Of a DNA stretch of 64,000 nt, positions 17,072-26,219 are shown one piece after another (the first letter of the stretch is position 1; every line of letters starts with the position of its first letter). The translations under genes were made by a program, and so were the position numbers. Under the pieces are notes generated by a model. That model saw only the letters and a list, made by a program, of their open reading frames with translations. It was not told the DNA's origin and ran no database searches. The stretch is from an uncultured Fluviicola sp. (lineage in GTDB: Bacteria > Bacteroidota > Bacteroidia > Flavobacteriales > Crocinitomicaceae), in assembly GCF_946478805.1 (NCBI RefSeq), contig NZ_CAMLDC010000005.1, forward strand, positions 62,001 to 126,000. Direction: 5' to 3'.

Positions 17072-18982
17072 ATGAAACATTTACTAATCGGATTTACATT
17101 TTTGACTTGCTTGAATGCATTCACACAAAAGGATGAGTCAACTAATGAAAAACCGCAAACTGTTTACAGCATCGCAAAAGAAGAGAAGTCAGCTTCATGG
17201 TATGAAACGCAGAGCAAATTGTGGAAAGCCGAACTGGACAAAAACAATAAAAACGGAGAAGCATGGATTAACTATTACAGAGCTAACCGCGCTTTAAGAA
17301 ACTTAGCGTTCTCAGAAGAAGAAGAGCGTAACAAGTGGGACAATGAGTGCAAATCCATTCACGAGCAGGTTTGGAAAACGATGCCGAAAAGTTTTGAGGC
17401 CTATTTTATTCAGTATGCTGAGAACGGTTTCAAAAAAGATGCTAGTGAGGATCTATTAGCCGCTCAGACACTTCGCCCTAATGATCCTTTGATACAGGAT
17501 CTACTGATGATCCATTATGAGGTGAAAAATGATGCTGAGAAACGGAATTTCTATGCAAAAAGACTCTTCGAAAACAATGAACTTCCTGTTGGAATGTTGA
17601 ACTGGGGATACAATGTTCTTTCAGAGTTGGACGAAAATGCGATTCTTTTTACTTATGGTGACAACGATACGTATGCTCCCTGGATTGTTCAGGCTGCGAA
17701 AGGTTTTAGAAGAGATGTAACAATCATCAATATACATTTGATCCTGATCAATGATTACCGGGATGGCCTGCTGAAAAAGTTGGGTTACGAACCCTTTGTT
17801 AATCGGGAAACCGAAACGGAAGAAGAGGCAAAAGCTTTTGCAAAAGAATTGTATGCTCACTTTCTAAAAGGAAAAAGACCTGTTTATTTTTCAGCAAGTG
17901 CGGTCAGCGGATTTGAAGCCGACTATGGAGAGAAATTATACCTGACAGGATTGGCTTATAAGTATAGTGATTCGAGTTTTGATAATATGGCGATCATTCG
18001 CAGAAATTACGAAAAACGTTATTTATTGGACCACTTGAAGGAAGTGTTCTCTTATAATATCGGTGACTTAAAATCCGAGCAATTCAACGGAATGTATATC
18101 CCTTCGATGATCAAACTATATCAACATTATTCGGAAAGTGAAGAGACTCAGAAAAGACAAAACCTGGAAATTTTGTTGCTGAAAGTTGCCGAACAAAGCG
18201 GGCAACAAAGCGAGGTCTTTGAATTACTTTCAGCCAAGCAAAAACCTACTTCCATCCTTTCAACGGTTATGGATCTGAAAACCTTGGAAAGTAATATGAT
18301 CCGGGTAAGTGGAAACATTTATATGGACAAATATGAAGTAACGAATGGGGATTATAACAAGTTTCTCAATAATCTGAACCTTTCCGGTCAAAATGAATTG
18401 TACCAGACAGTCTTGTATGATTCCACTCAATGGATAAAAGGAAAATATGCTGCCGAATTCAATAATCCTATGATGGATATGTATCACTGGCATCCTGCCT
18501 ATTCAAACTATCCTGTCGTTTGTATTTCTTACGAAGGAGCCGAAGCTTATTGCGAATGGTTGACTAAACAATACAACTTGCAGCGCAAGCGAGCCTATAC
18601 CCAAGTTGTGTTCCGCTTACCGACCGAACAGGAATGGAGAACAGCAGCCGGTTCAGGAAATACAAAAGCAATCACACCTTTCCCAAATAACCAGATCCAA
18701 AACGACAAAAAATGCTACCTCGGAAATATCCGGACTTCACAAGAACGTTTCTTCGACGACGGAGGATTTCACCAGGTAAAAGTTTACAGTTATGAACCCA
18801 ACAAGATGGGATTCTTCAATACATTGGGGAATGTTTCCGAAATGACCGGTAAAAAAGGAACGGCCCTTGGCGGATCCTGGTTTAACCTCTTCGAAGAATG
18901 TACCTTTGATAAAACACAAACATATTCAAACCCGGACCCGACGGTCGGCTTTCGAGTTGTGATGGAGATAATTGAAAAGTGA
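17072..18982 (+). CDS. Exported FGE/SUMF1-like protein with a DUF2723-tail-like middle domain
   Basis: 636 residues with a signal peptide (to NAFTQ). The N-terminal half is helical and TPR-like (SWYETQSKLWKAELDKNN, EAWINYYRANRAL). The middle segment NAILFTYGDNDTYAPWIVQ to RRDVTIINIHLI resembles the soluble tail of Bacteroidota DUF2723 membrane proteins (my recollection of that family). The C-terminal ~230 residues are a formylglycine-generating-enzyme-like domain: DKYEVTNGDYNKFL, YPVVCISYEGAEAYCEWL, RLPTEQEWRTAAG, LGNVSEMTG, GGSWFN, VGFRVV. The two catalytic cysteines of true FGE (in RGGS-x-C-x4-C) are absent, so it is probably a binding or scaffold version, as in GldJ/GldK. The ECF sigma gene begins 15 bases after its stop, pointing to one operon. 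Confidence 0.8.
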   Translation: MKHLLIGFTFLTCLNAFTQKDESTNEKPQTVYSIAKEEKSASWYETQSKLWKAELDKNNKNGEAWINYYRANRALRNLAFSEEEERNKWDNECKSIHEQVWKTMPKSFEAYFIQYAENGFKKDASEDLLAAQTLRPNDPLIQDLLMIHYEVKNDAEKRNFYAKRLFENNELPVGMLNWGYNVLSELDENAILFTYGDNDTYAPWIVQAAKGFRRDVTIINIHLILINDYRDGLLKKLGYEPFVNRETETEEEAKAFAKELYAHFLKGKRPVYFSASAVSGFEADYGEKLYLTGLAYKYSDSSFDNMAIIRRNYEKRYLLDHLKEVFSYNIGDLKSEQFNGMYIPSMIKLYQHYSESEETQKRQNLEILLLKVAEQSGQQSEVFELLSAKQKPTSILSTVMDLKTLESNMIRVSGNIYMDKYEVTNGDYNKFLNNLNLSGQNELYQTVLYDSTQWIKGKYAAEFNNPMMDMYHWHPAYSNYPVVCISYEGAEAYCEWLTKQYNLQRKRAYTQVVFRLPTEQEWRTAAGSGNTKAITPFPNNQIQNDKKCYLGNIRTSQERFFDDGGFHQVKVYSYEPNKMGFFNTLGNVSEMTGKKGTALGGSWFNLFEECTFDKTQTYSNPDPTVGFRVVMEIIEK

Positions 18983-18997
18983 AAAGCCTAAGTAACC

Positions 18998-19606
18998 TTG
19001 AAAAGTTTACATCATAAACAACAAAGCGACGAAGAGTTGATGGTTCAGATAATGGGCCATCAATCTCCTTTTTCTGCCAAACAGGCAGAATCGGCACTAG
19101 TGGAATTGCACCACCGGTACAGCAGGAAGTTGTTGGGTTACTTTATTAAAATGCTGAACAAGGATGTGGATTTGGCACAGGATTTTGTACAGGATATTTT
19201 TCTGAAGCTGATGGAGAAAAAACACTTGTTCGATCCCAATAAAAAGTTCTATTCCTGGATTTTCACCATTGCTTCAAACATGTGTAAGACCGCTTATCGT
19301 CATCATGGGAAAACTGTTTCACTTTTTGCAGAAATGAACCATCCAAGTGGATTGGCAGAAAATCTGGCAGAAAAACAACTCTTTTTAAATTCACTACAGG
19401 AAGCTATCGACGGCTTGGAACATCACCACAAAACGGTATTTGTATTGCGTTATCTGGAACATTTTCCATTGAATGAAATTGCAGAAATAACAGAAAGTTC
19501 ATTGGGTACCGTTAAGTCACGCTTATTCTATGCAACCAAAAAAATCACGGATCAGTTGAAACACTTTGATCCAAGTTTTGAAACAACACTCTTTAAATTG
19601 AATTGA
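18998..19606 (+). CDS. ECF-family RNA polymerase sigma factor
   Basis: 202 residues, with sigma region 2 (ALVELHHRYSRKLLGYF, DLAQDFVQDIFLKLM, FYSWIFTIASNMCKTAYR) and region 4 (LEHHHKTVFVLRYLEHFPLNEIAEITESSLGTVKSRL, cut here as seen in order: HHKTVFVLRYLEHF then LGTVKSRLFYA). The start is TTG: an in-frame stop lies three codons upstream and the next Met falls within the conserved SDEELM beginning. It follows the FGE-like gene by 15 bases and precedes the anti-sigma candidate by one base, which suggests co-transcription and translational coupling. Confidence 0.9.
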   Translation: MKSLHHKQQSDEELMVQIMGHQSPFSAKQAESALVELHHRYSRKLLGYFIKMLNKDVDLAQDFVQDIFLKLMEKKHLFDPNKKFYSWIFTIASNMCKTAYRHHGKTVSLFAEMNHPSGLAENLAEKQLFLNSLQEAIDGLEHHHKTVFVLRYLEHFPLNEIAEITESSLGTVKSRLFYATKKITDQLKHFDPSFETTLFKLN

Positions 19607-19607
19607 T

Positions 19608-20216
19608 ATGGAAAAGCAACATGAACGCTTATTCGATTTGATCGAATCCAAATCTTTTGAGGAACTCACAAAAGAAGAAAAATCCTTTGTCCTGCAGCAT
19701 CTGACGGAAACTGAATATCGCCTTCAACGCAAAGTGATCTTTGCCACAGCAGCGCTTGAATATGATTCCGAAGAACCGCTTGCGCTCCGAATCCCAAAAA
19801 CGAAAAGACACTTCCTGAACAGAAGTATTCCACTTTACCAGGTGCTGATTGGTGCTGCTTGCGTTGTTCTCCTTTTCCTGGTGGGGAACACCAAAAGTTA
19901 TTCCTTAAACTGGCATTTTTCGGAACATCCTTTGGAAATCTCTTTGACTAACGGGGCTTCCTCCGGAAAAATCATCCACGATACAATTGTGAAAGAAATT
20001 CCTGTTTTCCGCTTGGCATCGAGCATCATTCACGATACGGTAACAATCGTCCAGAATGTATTGCAACAACCTGAAAAACGCATGCTGGAAACTTCTAATT
20101 ACATGGTTTATCCCGAATTGAGTGAAAAATTGCTGGAAAGTAAAAGTTCGTCTTTGAAAGACGATCAGACCTCACAGTTTTTACCATCGGTTCTGGTTGT
20201 GAGTACGATGAAATAA
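19608..20216 (+). CDS. Membrane protein, likely anti-sigma factor for the preceding sigma
   Basis: 202 residues, not matched to a named family. The N-terminal 70 residues are acidic and helical (LFDLIESKSFEELTKEEKSFVLQHL), resembling the cytoplasmic sigma-binding part of anti-sigma factors. One transmembrane segment (PLYQVLIGAACVVLLFLVG, about 75-93) follows, then a ~110-residue periplasmic tail with two copies of IIHDT. The start ATG overlaps the sigma stop region (one base apart). Its place right after an ECF gene is the main argument. It ends directly against the convergent lipoprotein gene with no base between stops. Confidence 0.7.
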   Translation: MEKQHERLFDLIESKSFEELTKEEKSFVLQHLTETEYRLQRKVIFATAALEYDSEEPLALRIPKTKRHFLNRSIPLYQVLIGAACVVLLFLVGNTKSYSLNWHFSEHPLEISLTNGASSGKIIHDTIVKEIPVFRLASSIIHDTVTIVQNVLQQPEKRMLETSNYMVYPELSEKLLESKSSSLKDDQTSQFLPSVLVVSTMK

Positions 20217-20858
20217 TTAAATGGATCCGGCGAGAATAAACAGCAGCAATATAAGTGTTCCCAGAACCAATAAGCCCAAGGCAATAACTGCAAAAAAAGT
20301 TCCCCAGAAATTGTCCTTATGATCTTTCCATTTTTTTATTGCAATAATTGCAAAGGTAATGGCAAGCAGAAAACAGATAATTGCCAAGGCAAACAGATTG
20401 GTGAAAATCGTAATGAAACCGAGAATTACATAACCGATCGCAAAAACCAGGGAATTTATCGCAAAGAGATTCGGGCGTTTTTCATTCGTTTCCAAACTTC
20501 TTCTCAAATCCTCCCTTTCCAAAACCGGTGTGATTACTTCATTTGGTGATTCATGCATCGCCGTTTCAGTACAAATCGTTGTCTGAGCGATTCTCTGAAC
20601 TGAATCCTGCTCTTCATTAACAGCAAGATGTTCCTGTATGAATTCTGTCCTTGTCTCGCAAACGGTATCTTTTGAAATCACTGATAATTCTTCCTTTGGT
20701 CCTGTTTCGGATTCCGGTTCCGGACTCACGGTTTGATCTTTCTTTGCTTTCAAGGGTTTGTTCCAGGAAATATAGAATCCGTTTCTAAATGTCCGTTTCT
20801 GAATAGTGCAGGAAGAGGCTAAAAGGAAAGCAAGAAAAAGTATGGTAAGTAGTCGCAT
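20217..20858 (-). CDS. Lipoprotein with C-terminal membrane segments, paralogue of 839-1504
   Basis: 213 residues from ATG 20858; a longer frame starts with GTG at 20879 and would place charged residues before the signal sequence. The leader MRLLTILFLAFLLASSC carries a lipobox and is followed by TIQKRTFRNGFYISWNK, the motif also found at 839-1504. An acidic linker, DLRRSLE and three or four hydrophobic segments complete the same layout. Function unknown. Like its paralogue it sits tail to tail with a plus-strand gene, here with the stops directly abutting. Confidence 0.8.
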   Translation of the reverse strand: MRLLTILFLAFLLASSCTIQKRTFRNGFYISWNKPLKAKKDQTVSPEPESETGPKEELSVISKDTVCETRTEFIQEHLAVNEEQDSVQRIAQTTICTETAMHESPNEVITPVLEREDLRRSLETNEKRPNLFAINSLVFAIGYVILGFITIFTNLFALAIICFLLAITFAIIAIKKWKDHKDNFWGTFFAVIALGLLVLGTLILLLFILAGSI

Positions 20859-20992
20859 ATCTACTGATTTTGTTTCCACAAATTAAGAGAATACTCTTTT
20901 TTGAATTGTTGCGAAAATCCGTACTTGTAAATCAGGTTCCGTACAGTCGGACGTAATATTTCGGAATTACGTTTTATTTGGTGTCTTGTGAA

Positions 20993-21349
20993 CTAATTCG
21001 AATCTTCATTCCTTGAAGATCCCTTCAATACCAACTGCTGTCCATAAAAAACAAAAAGCAAAACCAATCCGCTTCCAAAGAAAATAAGGGCAAGCGGTCT
21101 TGTTCCGTCCTCGAAGAAAAACTCACCGATCATCCAGGTAGAATTTGCAAGGATCCACAAAATGACAGCCAGGTCGTGCATTAATTCAGAATAGGAGCTA
21201 CGCATTTTCCAAGTCAACCAAATTGCTACGGAAACGGTTGGCAAAATCATAAACGTTCCCAGCCATTTCAAATCAGCTGCCCAACAGATATCCTTGAGCA
21301 ACCACAATAAAATATGCACGTTTTCTATTTTGCGGAAATCCGGGAACAT
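20993..21349 (-). CDS. Small integral membrane protein of unknown function
   Basis: 118 residues with three or four predicted membrane helices (VHILLWLLKDICWAADL, WLGTFMILPTVSVAIWLTW, LMHDLAVILWILANSTWMI, PLALIFFGSGLVLLFVFYG) and a charged C-terminus. The ATG follows the fbp stop with no intervening base (TAAATG), so the two are translated from one message. I cannot assign a function; the fbp link may be only transcriptional. Confidence 0.75.
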   Translation of the reverse strand: MFPDFRKIENVHILLWLLKDICWAADLKWLGTFMILPTVSVAIWLTWKMRSSYSELMHDLAVILWILANSTWMIGEFFFEDGTRPLALIFFGSGLVLLFVFYGQQLVLKGSSRNEDSN

Positions 21350-22366
21350 TTAAGCTTTAGCACGTGCTTTTTCCAAACAATCGATCGCTTTTTCCATCAT
21401 CTGTTTCGATCCTGTGAAAAACCCGCAACGTTCGTGCAGTTGATGTGGTTCCAGATCCAAAATTCGGTTGGTTCCATCCGTTGCCATTCCTCCGGCTTGT
21501 TCTGCAATGAAAGCCAACGGATTACATTCATACAACAAACGCAGTTTTCCTTTCGGACTTTGGTTGGTAACCGGGTAAATATAAATTCCTCCTTTGATCA
21601 GGTTTCTATGAAAGTCTGCAACCAAGGAACCGATGTATCTTCCGGAATAGGGTCTTCCATCTGCCTGAACTTCCTGGCAAAATGAAATGTAATCTTTCAC
21701 CCCTTGTTCACATTCGTGAATGTTTCCTTCATTCATTGCATAAATGCGACCTGTTTCAGGCATGCACATATTTGGGTGCGACAAACAAAATTCACCGATC
21801 GAAGGATCCAGTGTAAACCCGTTTACACCATGCCCGGTCGTATAAACCAACATGGTAGAAGAACCGTACAATACATATCCTGCTGCCACTTGCTGTGTCC
21901 CTTTCTGTAACATATCTTCCAAAGTAGCTGCGGTTCCTTTTGGAGAAATCCGTTTGTAAACAGAGAAAATAGTTCCGATGGAAACATTACAATCGATATT
22001 CGAAGATCCGTCCAAAGGATCAAATAACACAATATATTTCCCGCTTTGGGCACGCTCGGAGGTAAAGGCTAAAAAATCGTCGTTTTCTTCCGAAGCAATC
22101 CCACAAATCTCACCACTCGATTCGAACACCTTGATGAATTGTGTATCTGCAATCACATCCAACTTTTGTTGTTCTTCACCTTGAATGTTCGTGTCTCCGT
22201 GAGAACCCAGGATATGGTCCACCAATCCTGCTCTTCGAACATCACGTGCTACAATTTTTGATGCAATGGAAATGTCGTTCAAGATACGCGACAATTCTCC
22301 CGATGAACCTGGGAATTCCGCTTGACGTTCCATAATAAAATCGCTCAATGTGATGATATGTGACAT
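21350..22366 (-). CDS. fbp: Class I fructose-1,6-bisphosphatase
   Basis: Hydrolyses fructose 1,6-bisphosphate to fructose 6-phosphate in gluconeogenesis. 338 residues, normal length. The metal-binding [17 protein letters not shown], the [14 protein letters not shown] substrate segment and [18 protein letters not shown] with AGGMATDG identify class I. ATG at 22366, with a Bacteroidota -7 element 16 bases upstream. Co-transcribed with the small membrane protein downstream. Confidence 0.96.
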   Translation of the reverse strand: MSHIITLSDFIMERQAEFPGSSGELSRILNDISIASKIVARDVRRAGLVDHILGSHGDTNIQGEEQQKLDVIADTQFIKVFESSGEICGIASEENDDFLAFTSERAQSGKYIVLFDPLDGSSNIDCNVSIGTIFSVYKRISPKGTAATLEDMLQKGTQQVAAGYVLYGSSTMLVYTTGHGVNGFTLDPSIGEFCLSHPNMCMPETGRIYAMNEGNIHECEQGVKDYISFCQEVQADGRPYSGRYIGSLVADFHRNLIKGGIYIYPVTNQSPKGKLRLLYECNPLAFIAEQAGGMATDGTNRILDLEPHQLHERCGFFTGSKQMMEKAIDCLEKARAKA

Positions 22367-22381
22367 AACTGCTGTTTTTTA

Positions 22382-22389
22382 CAAAGATA
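22382..22389 (-). promoter_or_regulatory. Promoter -7 element TATCTTTG for fbp
   Basis: Read on the minus strand, TATCTTTG matches TAnnTTTG and lies 16 bases before the fbp ATG. No clear -33 TTG. Confidence 0.5.
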
Positions 22390-22530
22390 GAGTTTTAATG
22401 CTGATTTTAGAATTAAGAATGCAGAGATGATTCGCTCTTAATTTTATGAATTGGCTTTTAAGCCGATAGGATATTAAAGTCCCTCTGCTTCTTTCTATTG
22501 CTTGTAAGTCTTTATTTTTACTTTTACACC

Positions 22531-23439
22531 ATGTTTCAAAAGTTCCGGTATTACATCTTGATGCACCTCATTATTTTCATGTGGGGATTTACCGGGATTT
22601 TAGGGAAGCTCATCCACATTGAAGCGCAGTACCTGGTATGGCATCGCATCCTGATCGCATTTATTTCACTACTTGTTGGGCTGTACTTGTTGAAGATGCC
22701 CATGCGTATTCGCAGTCGAAAAGCCATGTTAAAGGTTTTTGGAACAGGAATTATTGTGGCGCTTCATTGGATCACTTTTTACAGTGCTATCAAGCTTTCA
22801 ACCGCTTCTCTTGGAATCTTGTGTCTATCCACAGCAACCCTTCATGTTACCTGGATTGAACCTTTGGTCTTCAAGAAGAAATTTTCCTGGATCGAATTTT
22901 TGTTTGGGGCCTTGGTGATTTTCGGAATCTACTTTGTTTCCTCAGATTTCGATGAGAAACAATATCTGGCGCTTGCATTGGGATTGACATCAGCACTTTG
23001 TGCCGGTTTCTTTTCCGTATTCAATGCAAAACTGGCTGAAGAAGTTCCTTCCTCTGCTATTACACTTCACGAGATGGGAATCGGGTTGGTTTTTCTTTCC
23101 GGTATGCTCTTGTACAATGGAAAACTGGATCACAACCTGTTCAAAATGTCGGGAGGTGATTTTGCCTGGCTCCTTTTTTTAGGAATTTGTTGTACTTCGT
23201 TTGCATTCATTGCAACCATAGAAGTGATGAAAAAATTGGGGGCTTTCACTGTTTCCTTAAGCATTAACCTGGAACCGGTTTATACCATTCTCCTGGCCAT
23301 TCCAATTTTACACGAGGATGAATTACTGAACGGAAACTTCTATGCGGGTTCAGCCATGATTATCCTGGTGGTTATTGCAAACGCGATTTACAAATCGAAA
23401 ATGCGTGAGCGTGAGTTGAAAAATAAAGCAAGTTTCTAA
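22531..23439 (+). CDS. EamA-family (DMT superfamily) transporter
   Basis: About 302 residues from ATG 22531; the longer frame starts with TTG in what looks like leader sequence. Ten hydrophobic helices are arranged as two EamA repeats of about 145 residues, the first beginning LMHLIIFMWGFTGILGKLI and the second ALALGLTSALCAGFFSVFNA. The end of each repeat has the usual SLSINLEPVYTILLA / TASLGILCLSTATLHVTWIE pattern with Pro and Glu. These carry metabolites or drugs across the inner membrane; the substrate cannot be told from sequence. It is convergent with the GH3 gene. Confidence 0.9.
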   Translation: MFQKFRYYILMHLIIFMWGFTGILGKLIHIEAQYLVWHRILIAFISLLVGLYLLKMPMRIRSRKAMLKVFGTGIIVALHWITFYSAIKLSTASLGILCLSTATLHVTWIEPLVFKKKFSWIEFLFGALVIFGIYFVSSDFDEKQYLALALGLTSALCAGFFSVFNAKLAEEVPSSAITLHEMGIGLVFLSGMLLYNGKLDHNLFKMSGGDFAWLLFLGICCTSFAFIATIEVMKKLGAFTVSLSINLEPVYTILLAIPILHEDELLNGNFYAGSAMIILVVIANAIYKSKMRERELKNKASF

Positions 23440-23537
23440 ATTTTATTGGCGTACACGTATTTGCGGGTTTGATTAAAGAACCCATACTCTTTGCTTTTAC
23501 CGCAAAGAGAAAAAGAGCGCAAAGAACCATTCCCTAG

Positions 23538-25058
23538 TTAACGTCCCAGGAACAACCGCCATTCTTTTGCCTGATGTTCATTCATCACGCGCGGAAATTT
23601 ATTCTGAGAACCCAGCTTCCCTCGTTCTTCCATGAACTTATAGAAATTTTTCACATCCGTTTGATAAGAAACAGGTGATTTCAGCGTGTCATATTTTCGA
23701 GCAGAAGCATAATCATCATTGAGTTCAGACAAAAATTCATCCACCGTTTTCATCACCAAATCGCTGTTTTCTAACGGAGTTTCTGTGCCAAAACACCAAT
23801 AATGGCGTTGCTCATTTGAATCGGCATACAGGCAAAACTCGGGAATAGCGACATTTAGTTTTTCCCCTGTTTTCATAATCGCCGTGTTGATATTGTCAAG
23901 CGATAAGTGTTCGCCGACCAAACTCAAATATTGTTTAATTCGCCCACTGATGCGAATTTCACGGCGTTCCAAATCCACAAATTGTACGAGATCCCCCACC
24001 AAATAACGCCACAACCCGGCATTCGTTGAAATCACCAAAGCGTAATCTTCCTTTTCTACCACTTCATCTACCGTTAAAGCTTTTGCTTCCGGCTTCAGGT
24101 TTCCATACTCGTCAAAATTATCGCGGTTGAATGGAACAAATTCAAAGAAAATGCCCGACTTTAGAAGCAGCTGCATTCCATTGCTTTCTGCTCTTTTCTG
24201 ATAAGCAAAATATCCCTCTGAAGCCAGATAAGTGTTGAGAATGTGTACTTTTTTGCCACACACTTTTTCGAAGCGTTTGAGATAAGGCTCCACATAAACT
24301 CCTCCGGATAGATACAATTCTAAATTAGGCCAGATATCGTGGATTGAATCTACCTTATACCTTTCAATGATGCGTTCCATGAGCATAATACACCAACTTG
24401 GAATCCCGGCAATCGTACTGATATCCCATTCAGGTGCTTTTTCCACCATACGGTCCAACTTCTTATTCCAATCCTTGATCGCTGCGGTTTCAGCATCCGG
24501 TTTCGTTAACGGAAGCAGTACAACAGACGTATGTTTTTTCAAAATCCCGGATAAGTCCCCTTCGTAGTGATTTCCCTTTTTTTCCGGTTTGGAAGAACCG
24601 CCAACTGCTATCAATGATTTTTGGTAAAATCCATTTGACAAGTTCAAATCCGCAGTTGCCGTAAATTGCTTCAGCGTATTTCGTTGAAACGAACGGATAA
24701 ACTGTTTTGTAACTGGAATTCGTTTACTAGGCGAACCGGTTGTTCCGGAAGAAAGTGCAAAATATTTGATTTTTCCAGGCCAGATCACATCTGCCTCACC
24801 ATCCAGGCAACGGTGCAGCCAGGTGTGATAAAACTGATCATAATCGCGGATCGGAATTGCTTTCTGAAATTCTTCAACCATGTTTTCCGAATCCAGAATA
24901 GATTGAAAATCATAGTGATAGCCAAATTTTGTTTCTTGTGCAAATTTCAAAATCTTTGAGAGGACTTTTATTTGATCTTTAAAATCCAGTCCCTTCAACG
25001 CATTTCTCCGCGCCGAAAACTCGGTAGTCTTTTTAAGTAATTTCCCGATAATTGGCAT
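23538..25058 (-). CDS. GH3-family (auxin-responsive/JAR1-like) acyl-adenylating enzyme
   Basis: 506 residues from ATG 25058 (MPIIGKLLKKTTEF); a TTG 15 codons upstream opens a longer frame. GH3 enzymes of plants adenylate jasmonate or indole acetate and join them to amino acids. The ATP-binding phosphate loop LSSGTTGSPSKRIPV, the IAGIPSWCIMLMER segment, YLASEGYFA and YALVISTNAGLWRYLVGD match the family. Bacteroidota carry GH3 homologues whose substrates are not established. No neighbouring biosynthetic genes give a hint. Its own promoter lies just upstream. Confidence 0.9.
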   Translation of the reverse strand: MPIIGKLLKKTTEFSARRNALKGLDFKDQIKVLSKILKFAQETKFGYHYDFQSILDSENMVEEFQKAIPIRDYDQFYHTWLHRCLDGEADVIWPGKIKYFALSSGTTGSPSKRIPVTKQFIRSFQRNTLKQFTATADLNLSNGFYQKSLIAVGGSSKPEKKGNHYEGDLSGILKKHTSVVLLPLTKPDAETAAIKDWNKKLDRMVEKAPEWDISTIAGIPSWCIMLMERIIERYKVDSIHDIWPNLELYLSGGVYVEPYLKRFEKVCGKKVHILNTYLASEGYFAYQKRAESNGMQLLLKSGIFFEFVPFNRDNFDEYGNLKPEAKALTVDEVVEKEDYALVISTNAGLWRYLVGDLVQFVDLERREIRISGRIKQYLSLVGEHLSLDNINTAIMKTGEKLNVAIPEFCLYADSNEQRHYWCFGTETPLENSDLVMKTVDEFLSELNDDYASARKYDTLKSPVSYQTDVKNFYKFMEERGKLGSQNKFPRVMNEHQAKEWRLFLGR

Positions 25059-25081
25059 TCTTTTAATTTTTTTAGTAACCA

Positions 25082-25089
25082 CAAAAGTA
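25082..25089 (-). promoter_or_regulatory. Promoter -7 element TACTTTTG for the GH3 gene
   Basis: TACTTTTG on the minus strand fits TAnnTTTG, 24 bases before ATG 25058. This position supports the ATG over the longer TTG start, which would lie upstream of the promoter. Confidence 0.55.
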
Positions 25090-25193
25090 GTCGAATCAAG
25101 CAAAAGTGAGAAAAAACGACGAGTTATTGTTTTATTAACGTCTTATTTTTAATATTGATTTAAGAAATGGATTCTTGCTTCTAAAGCTTTGAT

Positions 25194-25201
25194 TACATTT
25201 G
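25194..25201 (+). promoter_or_regulatory. Promoter -7 element TACATTTG for the UspA gene
   Basis: TACATTTG fits TAnnTTTG, 29 bases before the ATG at 25231. A TTG lies 16 rather than 19-21 bases upstream. Confidence 0.5.
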
Positions 25202-25230
25202 CACTACTATAAAACCCACAAAAACTCCTT

Positions 25231-26049
25231 ATGGAAAAAAAGACCATTATTGTTCCCCATGATTTTACTCCAGTTGCGGAAAATGCTCTGAATCATGCTA
25301 TTAATACAGCTAAAAAGACGGGTGCTGAGATTTTGCTTTTACATGTTGTGGCAAAAGAAAAGGCTGTTGGTGAAGCTGAAGAAAAACTGAAAGCAGTTGT
25401 TGAACAACACAAAAATGAAATAAAAATTACTTCTTTTATTCGTGTCGGGAATATTTTCGATGATATCGGCGACTTTGCATCCGAGAACCATGCTGAATTG
25501 ATTTTCATGGGTACTCATGGTCAAACAGGTTGGCAATATATTACCGGGAGCAATGCTTTGAAGGTGATCACTCATTCAACAGTGCCTTTCATTGTCGTGC
25601 AGGAAAAACCTATCAGGGAAACGGGTTATGACGATATCGTTGTTCCTTTGGATCTGAATAAGGAAACAAAACAAAAATTGGTCTATGTTGCAAACATCGC
25701 TACTTACTTCAAGTCACGTGTGCACATAATCACTCCGGATGAATCAGATGAATTCCTGCGGCACCAGGTAAAAGCGAATATCCAGTTTGCCGTGCGCTTT
25801 TTCCATGAAAGGGGAATTGACGTAACGACAAAGGTTGTTCCGACCGGTGGATTTGACAAAGAAGTTGTAAAACATGCTGTTTCACTTGATGCGGATCTGA
25901 TTGCTATCATGAACCTGAACCGAAACAATATGTTGGGTGTCATTACAGCAAACCATGAGCAGTACATTCTGACAAACGATGCACAAATTCCTACATTGAT
26001 TGTAAACCCTGTTGCCGGAAAATACGGTGGCAGCGTTTTATTCAGCTAA
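25231..26049 (+). CDS. Universal stress protein, two UspA domains in tandem
   Basis: 272 residues. Domain 1 (about 1-135): KTIIVPHDFTPVAENALNHAI, ILLLHVV, ELIFMGTHGQTGWQYITGSNALKVI. The GTHGQTGW-9-GSNA pattern is close to the ATP-binding G-2x-G-9x-G(S/T) motif. Domain 2 (about 145-272) begins DDIVVPLDLN and has ADLIAIMNLNRNN, without a good glycine motif, so only the first half is likely to bind nucleotide. Tandem UspA proteins act in stress survival in Bacteroidota. A very strong terminator follows. Confidence 0.92.
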   Translation: MEKKTIIVPHDFTPVAENALNHAINTAKKTGAEILLLHVVAKEKAVGEAEEKLKAVVEQHKNEIKITSFIRVGNIFDDIGDFASENHAELIFMGTHGQTGWQYITGSNALKVITHSTVPFIVVQEKPIRETGYDDIVVPLDLNKETKQKLVYVANIATYFKSRVHIITPDESDEFLRHQVKANIQFAVRFFHERGIDVTTKVVPTGGFDKEVVKHAVSLDADLIAIMNLNRNNMLGVITANHEQYILTNDAQIPTLIVNPVAGKYGGSVLFS

Positions 26050-26066
26050 ACATAAAATTGAATGAT

Positions 26067-26106
26067 AAAAATCCCGGATCCCATACCACAGGATCCGGGA
26101 TTTTTT
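26067..26106 (+). terminator. Strong bidirectional-looking terminator after UspA
   Basis: AAAAATCCCGGATCC (26067-26081), loop of nine bases, GGATCCGGGATTTTT (26091-26105): a perfect 15-bp stem with A-run before and T-run after, so it can work in both directions and also serve the convergent cyclase gene. Confidence 0.92.
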
Positions 26107-26219
26107 ATTTATTGTTTTAAAAAACGGTAGAGATAATCACAAAAAACCGATTTTCATTGTCACCTTTTTTTCAAAAATAAGTTTGCCTTTTCATTCCTCC
26201 TAACCGAACGGCACCTCGA

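Noticed and set aside
23487..23509. CTCTTTGC-GCAAAGAG hairpin between the EamA and GH3 genes
   Set aside because: No T-run on either side; resembles simple repeats common in Bacteroidota spacers, so not called a terminator.
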